Shown in pieces: positions 1-6,417 of a stretch of 7,146 nucleotides of DNA (position 1 is its first letter; each line of letters begins with the position of its first letter). The notes under the pieces are model-generated. The model was not told the origin of the DNA. It saw nothing but the letters and a program-made list of their open reading frames with translations, and ran no database searches. The position numbers and the translations under genes are program-made. Source of the stretch: an uncultured Dysgonomonas sp. (GTDB lineage: Bacteria > Bacteroidota > Bacteroidia > Bacteroidales > Dysgonomonadaceae); the NCBI GenBank assembly GCA_945292135.1, contig CALYRA010000054.1, positions 1-7,146 of the forward strand, written 5' to 3'.

Positions 1-56
1 AAGGAAACTTTGTCTTTTTTTATGATCGTATAACTATTTAATCGCCTTATTTTTTG

Positions 57-64
57 TAATTTTG
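57..64 (+). promoter_or_regulatory. Bacteroidota-type -7 box upstream of the uvrA-family gene
   Basis: TAATTTTG is an exact match to the Bacteroidota primary-sigma -7 consensus TAnnTTTG. Transcription would start a few bases further on, near 70-72, leaving a leader of nearly 60 nt before the ATG at 129. I see no good -33 TTTG at the usual distance, only T-rich sequence around 35-40, so the call rests on the -7 box and its position. The box is short and the region AT-rich, so a chance match is possible. Confidence 0.5.
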
Positions 65-128
65 TAACCATTTTTCAAACAAAAATTTATTGCCCAAATT
101 ACGAGTAATAAATATTTCAAAACTCATC

Positions 129-2918
129 ATGGCAGATTCAAAAAACATATTCATAAAAGGAGCGCGCGTCAATAATTTAAAAAACATTGATGTTGATATT
201 CCCCGCAATAAATTTGTTGTAATTACAGGATTATCCGGTTCTGGAAAATCATCATTAGCATTTGATACGTTATATGCCGAAGGTCAACGTAGATATGTCG
301 AAAGCCTTTCATCATACGCCCGTCAGTTTTTGGGAAGAATGAATAAACCTGAATGCGATTACATCAAGGGTATTCCTCCGGCTATCGCTATCGAACAAAG
401 AGTAAGCGCTCGTAATCCCAGATCAACAGTTGGTACTTCTACCGAAATTTATGAATATTTACGCTTGCTATTTGCCCGTGTAGGTAAAACTATTTCGCCT
501 ATATCCGGCATAGAAGTAAAAAAACATCAGGTAAGCGATATTATCGAACAAATGCTCTCCTACCCTACTGATACTCGCCTTATCGTAATAACGAATGTTA
601 TTCAAAGAGATGGTAGAAGTTTGGAAGAGCAATTACTCATTTTACAAAAGGAAGGTTTTTCGAGAATTGAAGTAAATGGTGAAACTGAACAAATCGAAGA
701 AATCTTATCTCAGAAACGAAAACTTGACTCCAAAAATACACTCCTTATAATAGATCGTTTGACCTGCGACAATAACAAAGCAAATATTAATCGTTTTGCG
801 GAATCATTGGAAACGGCATTCTTTGAAGGAAATGGAGATTGTTTTGTTCGGTTTTATCCTAAGGGTAAAGAACCTGAAGTTTTTGAATATTCAAAGCACT
901 TTGAAGCAGATGGTATCCAATTTGAGGAGCCAAACGAACTTATGTTTAGTTTCAACAGTCCTGTCGGAGCCTGTCCTATGTGCGAAGGTTTTGGTAAAGT
1001 GTTAGGTATTGATGAAGACCTTGTTATACCAAATAAAGGTCTTTCCGTATATGATGACGCTGTCGTATGCTGGAGGGGTGAAAAAATGAGTGAATGGAAA
1101 AAAGCTTTTATTCAATCCGCACATTCACATAATTTTCCCGTTCATCGTCCATATTTCGAATTCACGGATAAAGAAAAAGACTTGCTATGGCATGGGGCAA
1201 CGGGAGTACACGGAATAGATGATTTCTTCAAAATGATTGAAGAGAATCAATATAAAATTCAATATCGCGTTATGCTTGCCCGTTATCGAGGAAAAACGAC
1301 TTGTCCCAAATGTAAGGGAAGCCGTTTGAAACCTGAAGCTTTATACGTCAAAGTCGGGGAAAAATCAATTGCTGATTTAGTATTAATGCCTATTACCGAA
1401 TTGAAAGAGTTTTTTGATAATTTGGATCTGGATGATACCGATAAAGTAATAGCCAAAAGAATTTTAATCGAAATAAAAGGAAGAATCAATTACCTGATAA
1501 ACGTAGGATTGGGATACCTTACTTTAAATCGGCTTTCCAATACTTTGTCCGGAGGAGAAAGCCAGCGTATTAATTTATCCACATCATTAAGTAGCAGTCT
1601 TGTAGGTTCTTTATATATATTAGATGAACCCAGTATAGGGCTTCATTCTCGTGATACGGATTTATTGATAAATGTACTTCGTGAATTAAAGAATCTGGGA
1701 AATACAGTTGTAGTAGTTGAACAAGATGAAGAAATAATACGCGAGGCCTATTATATTATTGATATAGTTCCCGATGCCGGTCAGCATGGTGGAGAAGTAA
1801 TATATCAGGGAGATATTGATGGATTACAAAAAGGAACAGATAGCTATACGGTTCGTTATCTGAATGGTGAAGATAAAATTCCGGTGCCCAAACATCGTCG
1901 CAAATGGAATAACTATATAGAAATACATGGCGCTCGTCAAAATAACTTAAAAAATATCGACGTAAAATTTCCTTTAAATATAATGACTGTCGTTACCGGA
2001 GTCAGCGGTTCCGGCAAATCATCATTAGTCTGTGATGTACTTTATACTGCTCTCGAGCATCATTATAAAGAAAAAGGAGATCAGATAGTCCAATATGGTA
2101 GTATGGATGGAGATCTCAAATTGATCAAAAATATTGAGATGGTTGATCAAAATCCTATCGGTAGATCCTCCAGATCGAATCCTGTAACATATATCAAAGC
2201 TTATGATGAAATACGCAAATTATTTGCGGAGCAACCTCTAGCAAAACAAATGCATTTTACTCCGGCATTCTTTTCTTTCAATATAGAAGGTGGGCGATGC
2301 GAAGAATGCGTTGGCGATGGATACATTACAGTAGAAATGCAATTTATGGCGGATGTCACTTTGGAATGTGAGGTTTGTAAAGGAAAACGCTTTAAACAAG
2401 ACATTCTCGATGTAAAATACCGTGATAAAAGTATCTATGACGTATTAGAAATGACAATAGATGAAGCGGTGTTATTTTTTTCGGAAGGAAAAGGAAGTTA
2501 TGAAAAGAAAATAGTAAAACGCTTAAAGCCATTACAAGAAGTCGGACTTGGTTATGTGAAATTAGGCCAAACCTCATCATCACTATCCGGAGGTGAAAAT
2601 CAGCGAGTAAAGTTAGCTTTTCATTTAGCGGACGAAAAGCCAGAACCAACATTCTTTATTTTCGATGAGCCGACGACAGGACTACATTTTCATGATATAA
2701 GAACTTTGCTGAAAGCTTTTGATGCCCTGATAGAAAGAGGACATACCATTGTCATTATTGAACATAATATGGAAGTCATAAAATGCGCTGACCATATTAT
2801 TGATATTGGTCCTGAGGGTGGAAAACAAGGGGGTAATGTTGTATTTGAGGGAACTCCGGAACAAATTATAAAATGTAAAGAATCTCATACTGGTAGATTC
2901 TTAAAAGAAAAATTATAG
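129..2918 (+). CDS. uvrA: UvrA-family excinuclease ABC subunit A (Bacteroidota paralog)
   Basis: Encodes a 929-residue UvrA, the ATP-dependent damage-recognition subunit that, as known for the family, dimerises, loads UvrB at lesions and starts nucleotide excision repair in the cytoplasm. Two ABC ATPase halves are visible. Half 1 has Walker [10 protein letters not shown] (34-42), signature LSGGESQR (473-480) and Walker [13 protein letters not shown] (495-506). Half 2 has GVSGSGKSS (624-632), LSGGENQR (819-826), [12 protein letters not shown] (842-853) and H-loop EHN (878-880). The UvrB-binding region (about 120-240) appears to be kept, unlike short UvrA2 proteins. The C-terminal zinc module is intact (C724, C727, C747, C750). 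The first CxxC of the N-terminal C4 finger is missing, leaving CPMC (282-285) and CPKC (392-395). The first-half switch histidine is Gln532. I chose the ATG at 129; an in-frame TTG at 90 would add 13 residues unlike family N-termini. Bacteroidota often carry two uvrA genes, so this may be the second copy with a narrower role. Confidence 0.93.
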   Translation: MADSKNIFIKGARVNNLKNIDVDIPRNKFVVITGLSGSGKSSLAFDTLYAEGQRRYVESLSSYARQFLGRMNKPECDYIKGIPPAIAIEQRVSARNPRSTVGTSTEIYEYLRLLFARVGKTISPISGIEVKKHQVSDIIEQMLSYPTDTRLIVITNVIQRDGRSLEEQLLILQKEGFSRIEVNGETEQIEEILSQKRKLDSKNTLLIIDRLTCDNNKANINRFAESLETAFFEGNGDCFVRFYPKGKEPEVFEYSKHFEADGIQFEEPNELMFSFNSPVGACPMCEGFGKVLGIDEDLVIPNKGLSVYDDAVVCWRGEKMSEWKKAFIQSAHSHNFPVHRPYFEFTDKEKDLLWHGATGVHGIDDFFKMIEENQYKIQYRVMLARYRGKTTCPKCKGSRLKPEALYVKVGEKSIADLVLMPITELKEFFDNLDLDDTDKVIAKRILIEIKGRINYLINVGLGYLTLNRLSNTLSGGESQRINLSTSLSSSLVGSLYILDEPSIGLHSRDTDLLINVLRELKNLGNTVVVVEQDEEIIREAYYIIDIVPDAGQHGGEVIYQGDIDGLQKGTDSYTVRYLNGEDKIPVPKHRRKWNNYIEIHGARQNNLKNIDVKFPLNIMTVVTGVSGSGKSSLVCDVLYTALEHHYKEKGDQIVQYGSMDGDLKLIKNIEMVDQNPIGRSSRSNPVTYIKAYDEIRKLFAEQPLAKQMHFTPAFFSFNIEGGRCEECVGDGYITVEMQFMADVTLECEVCKGKRFKQDILDVKYRDKSIYDVLEMTIDEAVLFFSEGKGSYEKKIVKRLKPLQEVGLGYVKLGQTSSSLSGGENQRVKLAFHLADEKPEPTFFIFDEPTTGLHFHDIRTLLKAFDALIERGHTIVIIEHNMEVIKCADHIIDIGPEGGKQGGNVVFEGTPEQIIKCKESHTGRFLKEKL

Positions 2919-2944
2919 TTTATACACATTTGTAATGGGGTACA

Positions 2945-3657
2945 TTGGGCTTATATCCAGAAATCAGACAAGAAGGAAATCTGCGAAAAGTTGTCGATAT
3001 CGAATTGATGAAAATAGGCTCTTTATTGACAACTCAATCTACTAATAATTCTACCTTAGATGCAAGTATAAAATCGAAAACAAAATTCTCTGATATATCT
3101 ATTGCCGCTAAAAACCTGCTTTATTTTTCTGATTATTGGGCAGATGGCAGAATTTTAGACACGACTCAAACACAGAATATTTCATTGCTAATATAAGCAG
3201 TAGATACTTGGCTAACACATGATTTATCCATATTTATGCTAGCCAAATCTTTTGACTTTATTATTCCAAATGAAAATGCTGCTATCCAAAGTAGTATTAA
3301 TGAAGTTAAATTTGCTTGGAATTCGCTTCTGAGTAACATACGTCGTATTGATTCAAGACTATATCCACTTATCAAACTATGTATGGAAGAGATGTTGTTG
3401 TAGGAAGATTATTTCCCTACACTCGCATTAATAGATTATGTTTTAGCCGTTGTGCAAGCTTTCCTTACACATTAGACACTCTCTATATTTACGCCGTTAT
3501 TGACAATAGCTTTGTTGTAATTTCTCCTTCCAGAATTGAACTTGGCCGGGGTAATGCTCAAAAAGCATTATCCATATTAAAAGAGAATCCTCCCGATAAT
3601 ATAGCTCCTGCTGTAAATGGTACTGCTGACGAATTAATATTTAAAAAAATATTTTGA
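2945..3657 (+). pseudogene. Decayed gene of unknown function, two stops and a frameshift
   Basis: Frame 2 reads as ordinary protein from about 2945 to 3193, meets TAA at 3194-3196, continues sensibly (start AVDTWLTHDLSIF) to TAG at 3401-3403, then continues again (EDYFPTLALIDYVLAVVQAF) to about 3472. From there the coherent reading moves to frame 1 (DTLYIYAVIDNSFVVISP) and ends at TGA 3655-3657. A net loss of one base between 3404 and 3472 would explain the shift. Each stop is one C-to-T change from a Gln codon. Joined, the pieces give about 237 residues with several amphipathic helices. There is no signal peptide, no clear membrane segment and no motif I recognise. No convincing start exists: frame 2 has a TAA at 2933 and only a TTG at 2945, so the 5' end may also be lost. 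It lies 26 bp after uvrA on the same strand with no terminator between, so it may once have been co-transcribed. Calling it one gene is inference from reading quality. Confidence 0.65.
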
Positions 3658-3676
3658 ATATTTTTTTAAATATTAA
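3634..3676. repeat. Perfect 20-bp A/T-only inverted repeat (possible terminator)
   Basis: Arms at 3634-3653 and 3657-3676 are perfectly complementary over 20 bp, separated by TTG. Both arms contain only A and T, including a run of seven A pairing with seven T. The TGA stop of the preceding decayed reading frame (3655-3657) begins in the loop and its last base opens the right arm. It could end transcripts coming from uvrA and the relic, as no other terminator lies between them and this point. It lacks the G+C-rich stem of a standard intrinsic terminator, and the right arm rather than a separate tract supplies the T run. A cruciform or protein-binding site is an alternative. Confidence 0.6.
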
Positions 3677-3751
3677 ACTACTGATTATATGCACTTTATT
3701 TTTATTTTTTGAACAAAAATATATCTTTTTCGAAAAAAATTTTTAAGTTGA

Positions 3752-3781
3752 TGCAACATTTTTAAGATAAATTCATCTATA
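3752..3781 (+). promoter_or_regulatory. Candidate ECF-sigma-type promoter
   Basis: TGCAACATTTTT at 3752-3763 is followed after a spacer by CATCTATA at 3774-3781. TGCAAC to CATCTA is 16 bp apart, a normal ECF-sigma -35/-10 spacing. A TGCAAC element with a downstream CGTCTA-like element resembles, from memory, promoters upstream of ECF-sigma-controlled genes in Bacteroidota; here the second element is CATCTA. A palindrome TTTTTCGAAAAA lies just upstream (3726-3737). Transcription would start near 3787. No sigma factor gene is in the window and the assignment is not tested. Confidence 0.3.
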
Positions 3782-3833
3782 CAATAGAAACCAAAAAACA
3801 CAAACTTACAAACAAAACTACCAAAGAAATTAC

Positions 3834-3849
3834 TGAACTAGTGAGTTCA
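3834..3849. repeat. Small perfect hairpin TGAACT-AGTG-AGTTCA
   Basis: A 6-bp perfect stem with a 4-base loop, inside the possible short transcript and 19 bases before the 18-codon ORF. As RNA it could shape the leader; as DNA it could be an operator half-site pair. It is short enough to occur by chance. Confidence 0.3.
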
Positions 3850-3868
3850 ATAATTTAATTTATAAAAC

Positions 3869-3925
3869 ATGCTAAAAACGTTTAACGCACAAAAATTAAT
3901 ACAAAACGCTTTTTATTTCTTATAA
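3869..3925 (+). CDS. Possible 18-residue small ORF
   Basis: ATG at 3869 opens an 18-codon frame ending in TAA at 3923-3925, reading MLKTFNAQKLIQNAFYFL. The sequence could form a short helix with basic and hydrophobic residues. The leader before the ATG is A/T-rich without a Shine-Dalgarno site, which is normal for this phylum. It ends 17 bases before the terminator stem at 3943 and lies downstream of the candidate promoter, so it is the only plausible coding content of that unit. Length alone gives no proof, and no function can be suggested. Confidence 0.15.
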   Translation: MLKTFNAQKLIQNAFYFL

Positions 3926-3942
3926 ACAAACTTTACGAAAAG

Positions 3943-3981
3943 AATAAGAGGATATCTATTTTGATATCTTCTTATTTTTTT
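3943..3981 (+). terminator. Intrinsic terminator, plus strand
   Basis: A 14-bp stem pairs 3943-3956 (AATAAGAGGATATC) with 3963-3976 (GATATCTTCTTATT) around a six-base loop, with a single G-T wobble (3950/3969). It runs directly into seven T residues (3975-3981). This is a textbook intrinsic terminator shape for the plus strand. The nearest upstream intact protein gene is uvrA, more than 1 kb away and beyond another inverted repeat, so this terminator probably serves a separate short transcript. Confidence 0.75.
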
Positions 3982-4279
3982 ATGGGGACTTTATTAATAT
4001 TTATAACATATAACTTTATACGTAAAATATTGATTATTGTTTTTGTAGATGTATCATGGTAATTTATAAATTTTTCATTTTGTATATTCAACTGATGGAT
4101 TGATTCTTACAGTGTATTTAAGATACCCGACAACTCTAATACATTAAAATATAATATTGAACCGAACATATTTATTGGGATAACTTTGATAACAAATCGT
4201 TCATAAATGCCATTATATTTATAGTATTGGATTTTATCAATTCATTTATATATTATACCAATTACTAAATAAGTTCAAA
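3982..4279. other. AT-rich stretch without a supported gene
   Basis: Very AT-rich sequence between two terminators. A 26-codon hydrophobic ORF starts at 3982 and ends at 4062, but its ATG touches the previous terminator's T run and I do not support it. TAACTTTG at 4181-4188 matches the TAnnTTTG -7 box, with TTG 21 bases upstream, so a plus-strand promoter reading towards the terminator at 4280-4318 is possible. No RNA gene or repeat was recognised. It may be eroded former coding sequence. Confidence 0.5.
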
Positions 4280-4318
4280 ATAAAAAAGGTAGTGAGAAAA
4301 TCTCATTACCTTTTTTAT
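4280..4318 (-). terminator. Terminator after lptB (probably bidirectional)
   Basis: An 18-bp stem pairs 4280-4297 with 4301-4318 around the loop AAA, with one G-T wobble. The core is GGTAGTGAGA/TCTCATTACC, flanked by six A on one side and six T on the other. It begins 22 bases past the lptB stop codon on the minus strand, where the stem ends in a T run, so it is well placed to end the ilvE-lptB transcript. Its A/T flanks also give a T run on the plus strand, so it could stop traffic from the left as well. Confidence 0.85.
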
Positions 4319-4340
4319 CTATATTAAAAGACTAATAGTA

Positions 4341-5114
4341 TTAATGTTGTTGTAAATAATCAAAATTTCGTCGTTTCAATTCAAAATCTTTACCTAAATA
4401 TTTTTCTCTTACGATCTCATTTTCCGCCAACTGTTCGGTAGATCCTTGAAACAGCACTCTTCCTTCAAATAGTAGATAAGCGCGGTCGGTAATACTCAAA
4501 GTTTCATCCACATTGTGGTCGGTAATGAGGATACCTATATTCTTCCATTTCAACTTAGCGACGATTTCTTGAATATCTTGTACTGCAATCGGGTCTACTC
4601 CCGCAAAGGGTTCATCAAGCATAATAAACTTAGGGTCAATAGCCAGACAACGTGCTATTTCGGCACGACGCCTCTCACCTCCTGAAAGCCTGTCACCAAG
4701 ATTTTTACGTACTTTATGAAGTCCAAATTCATCTATCAAACTTTCAAGTTTATCTTTTTGATAATCTTTTGGCTTACCTGTCATTTCAAGTACCGAACGA
4801 ATATTATCTTCAACGGTCATTTTACGAAAAATTGACGCTTCTTGAGCCAGATAGCCTATTCCACTCTGCGCGCGTTTATATACAGGGTATTTAGTAATTT
4901 CTTGTTCGTTCAAAAATATTTTACCTTCGTTAGGTATAACAAGTCCTACGGTCATATAGAATGTAGTTGTTTTCCCAGCTCCATTGGGACCAAGTAATCC
5001 CACGATTTCACCTTGTTTGACTTCTATTGAAACATGGTTTACAACTGTCCTTGACTTATACTTTTTTACAAGTTCTTCGGTGCGAAGCACCATTCTATCA
5101 TATGTTTCCTGCAT
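4341..5114 (-). CDS. lptB: LPS export ABC transporter ATP-binding protein LptB
   Basis: A 257-residue cytoplasmic ABC ATPase. LptB dimers power the LptFGC complex, which extracts lipopolysaccharide from the inner membrane and pushes it across the Lpt bridge to the outer membrane. Visible motifs are Walker A GPNGAGKTT (42-50), Q-loop Gln91 in YLAQEASIFRKMT, signature LSGGERRR (143-150), Walker B FIMLDEP (163-169) and H-loop His200 in TDHNVDET. The LAQEASIFRK and DEPFAGVDPIAV segments are characteristic of LptB rather than of amino-acid transporters. The body aligns in length with the E. coli protein, whose end resembles YLGEDFRL; here YLGKDFEL is followed by about 12 extra residues rich in Arg and aromatics. 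The ATG at 5114 is used; an in-frame ATG at 5093 (Met8) is nearly as plausible, because family members often begin at MVLR. It starts 24 bp after ilvE and is probably co-transcribed with it. No lptF, lptG or lptC gene is in the window. Confidence 0.93.
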   Translation of the reverse strand: MQETYDRMVLRTEELVKKYKSRTVVNHVSIEVKQGEIVGLLGPNGAGKTTTFYMTVGLVIPNEGKIFLNEQEITKYPVYKRAQSGIGYLAQEASIFRKMTVEDNIRSVLEMTGKPKDYQKDKLESLIDEFGLHKVRKNLGDRLSGGERRRAEIARCLAIDPKFIMLDEPFAGVDPIAVQDIQEIVAKLKWKNIGILITDHNVDETLSITDRAYLLFEGRVLFQGSTEQLAENEIVREKYLGKDFELKRRNFDYLQQH

Positions 5115-5138
5115 TATAACCTAATCGAAAATAAATTT

Positions 5139-6164
5139 TTACTCTACTATTGTTATCCAACCATGTGTATCAGGCTCATCACCCAATTGGATGCCTTTCA
5201 GTTTATTATATAATTTTGTACTTATCGGACCGGCCTTACCGTCTTTTGATATAATATAAGACTTATCTTCTTCAACATCATCTACTCGCAATATAGGGCT
5301 GATAACTGCGGCTGTACCTACTTGTCCCGCTTCTTCAAATGTTGACAATTCTTCCTCAAGTATTTGACGGCGTTCTACCTTCATACCCATATCTTCAGCC
5401 AATCGCATTAGGCTTTCATTCGTAATGGAAGGAAGAATAGATGTCGATTTCGGCGTAATATACGTATTATCCTTTATTCCAAAAAAGTTGGCGGGACCAC
5501 ACTCGTCAAGATATTTTTTTTCTTTAGCGTCAAGATATAACACGGCTGAGTAACCTGCTTTATGCGCCATATCTCCCGCAACGAGACTCGCAGCATAATT
5601 ACCACCAATCTTAATTGTACCTGTTCCAAGTGGAGCAGCGCGATCATATTGGCGATAAATCGCAACTGGGGTTGGTTTAAAGCCTTCTTTGAAATAAGGA
5701 CCTACAGGAGTAACAAAAACGACAAAAAGATATTCTTTTGATGGTTTAACTCCTACCTGTGGACTGATACCAATTAGTAACGGACGGATATAGAGGGAAG
5801 CACCACTTCCATAGGGAGGAATAAAACGGTCATTTAATTTGACAGCTTTTATTACTGCTTCTTTAAAAATTTCAACAGGTAATACAGCCATCAAAATTCC
5901 ATGAGAGGAGGATTGCATACGAATAGCATTTTCATGAAGACGAAAAATACGTACTTTCCCATCTTTTCCGCGAAAAGCTTTTAAACCTTCAAACGCTTCT
6001 TGTCCGTAATGCAGACAAGTAGAAGCCATATGCATTGTAATTTCTTCGGATGTCGTCTCTTGAGGAGTGCTCCATTTCCCATCTTTGTAATAACTTCTTA
6101 CATTGTAATCGGTTTTCATATAACCGAAAGTCAAATTAGCCCAATCTATTGTACTCATATCCAT
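5139..6164 (-). CDS. ilvE: Branched-chain amino-acid aminotransferase
   Basis: A 341-residue fold-type IV PLP enzyme that interconverts leucine, isoleucine and valine with their 2-oxo acids using glutamate/2-oxoglutarate, the last step of branched-chain amino-acid synthesis, in the cytoplasm. The Schiff-base lysine is Lys185 in TIKIGGNYAASL. Glu221 in LDECGPANFFG is the expected partner of the PLP ring nitrogen. Other family segments are YGQEAFEGLKAFRG (53-66), with the substrate-side loop, RLHENAIRMQ (75-84) and VGTAAVISP (282-290). Length and the DECGPANFFGI wording match the class common in Bacteroidales. ATG 6164 is taken as the start because it is the first after the promoter; a second ATG two codons later is equally possible. 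It is the first gene of a likely two-gene operon with lptB, which is not functionally related. I see no leader peptide or attenuator before it. Confidence 0.95.
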   Translation of the reverse strand: MDMSTIDWANLTFGYMKTDYNVRSYYKDGKWSTPQETTSEEITMHMASTCLHYGQEAFEGLKAFRGKDGKVRIFRLHENAIRMQSSSHGILMAVLPVEIFKEAVIKAVKLNDRFIPPYGSGASLYIRPLLIGISPQVGVKPSKEYLFVVFVTPVGPYFKEGFKPTPVAIYRQYDRAAPLGTGTIKIGGNYAASLVAGDMAHKAGYSAVLYLDAKEKKYLDECGPANFFGIKDNTYITPKSTSILPSITNESLMRLAEDMGMKVERRQILEEELSTFEEAGQVGTAAVISPILRVDDVEEDKSYIISKDGKAGPISTKLYNKLKGIQLGDEPDTHGWITIVE

Positions 6165-6184
6165 ACGTTTTAGCTTTAATTGTA

Positions 6185-6192
6185 CAAAGATA
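6185..6192 (-). promoter_or_regulatory. Bacteroidota-type -7 box for ilvE-lptB
   Basis: On the minus strand the bases read TATCTTTG, an exact match to TAnnTTTG, ending 20 bases before the ilvE ATG. The transcript would start near 6178, giving a very short leader of about 14 nt. Upstream, CTGTTTAC is only a loose candidate for the -33 element. The short leader leaves no room for a riboswitch or attenuator. Confidence 0.65.
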
Positions 6193-6417
6193 GCAGAATT
6201 CGGTAAACAGTTATCTGTTGATATTAATCATTTTTAGGAAAAATGAAACCATTAAAGAAGATTATGTAGATTTTCGAAAGTCGCTTTTCTCCAAAGATGC
6301 GTAAAGGTAATATTATCTGAATGTTTTATTTCTCAAAATACTAATAACTAAACATGCTCATTAATGATTTTTCGAAGGGGCTTCTTGATAAATTCATAAT
6401 TTATTTTCTTTTGATTA
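6193..6417. other. Intergenic region upstream of ilvE
   Basis: About 225 bases between the ilvE promoter and the stop codon of the surface-protein gene. It holds a 10-bp palindrome TCATTAATGA (6358-6367) and a weak GAAG/CTTC stem near 6374-6384, but no convincing terminator for the surface-protein gene, so some read-through into ilvE is possible. No ORF or RNA gene was recognised. Confidence 0.4.

Larger units (their letters stand above)
3787..3981 (+). ncRNA. Possible short independent transcript, about 195 nt
   Basis: This is the span between the candidate promoter at 3752-3781 and the strong terminator at 3943-3981. It is A-rich and C-containing but G-poor at first (3781-3830). It then has a small hairpin (3834-3849), an 18-codon ORF (3869-3925) and the terminator. 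No long ORF exists on either strand. It could be a small RNA, an mRNA for a very small protein, or the leader of a gene now lost. I do not recognise a known RNA family. Start and strand are inferred from signals only. Confidence 0.25.

Noticed and set aside
1..30. Terminator of an upstream gene ending in a T run
   Set aside because: The T run is visible but its stem would lie mostly outside the window, so pairing cannot be checked.
90..128. TTG start adding 13 residues to UvrA
   Set aside because: The extension ([12 protein letters not shown]) is unlike UvrA N-termini, while the ATG at 129 starts [17 protein letters not shown], which fits the family.
3194..3403. Stop-codon readthrough or alternative genetic code with stops read as Gln, as in some gut phages
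   Set aside because: Both TAA and TAG would need recoding and a frameshift follows, and the neighbouring genes use TAG and TAA as normal stops. Decay is simpler.
3379..3657. Independent 92-codon gene
   Set aside because: Only the part from about 3472 on reads like protein that continues the preceding frame-2 segments; the first 30 codons overlap a better frame-2 reading, so it is treated as the end of the relic.
3982..4062. 26-codon hydrophobic ORF
   Set aside because: Starts directly on the T run of a terminator, has no promoter and consists of common AT-rich codons.
4107..4241. Minus-strand open stretch of 44 codons
   Set aside because: It lacks an upstream start codon, has no recognisable motif and is short; the impression of a beta-rich domain is too weak to support a pseudogene.
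6358..6384. Terminator for the surface-protein gene
   Set aside because: The palindrome TCATTAATGA and the GAAG/CTTC stem are short and have no following T run on the minus strand.
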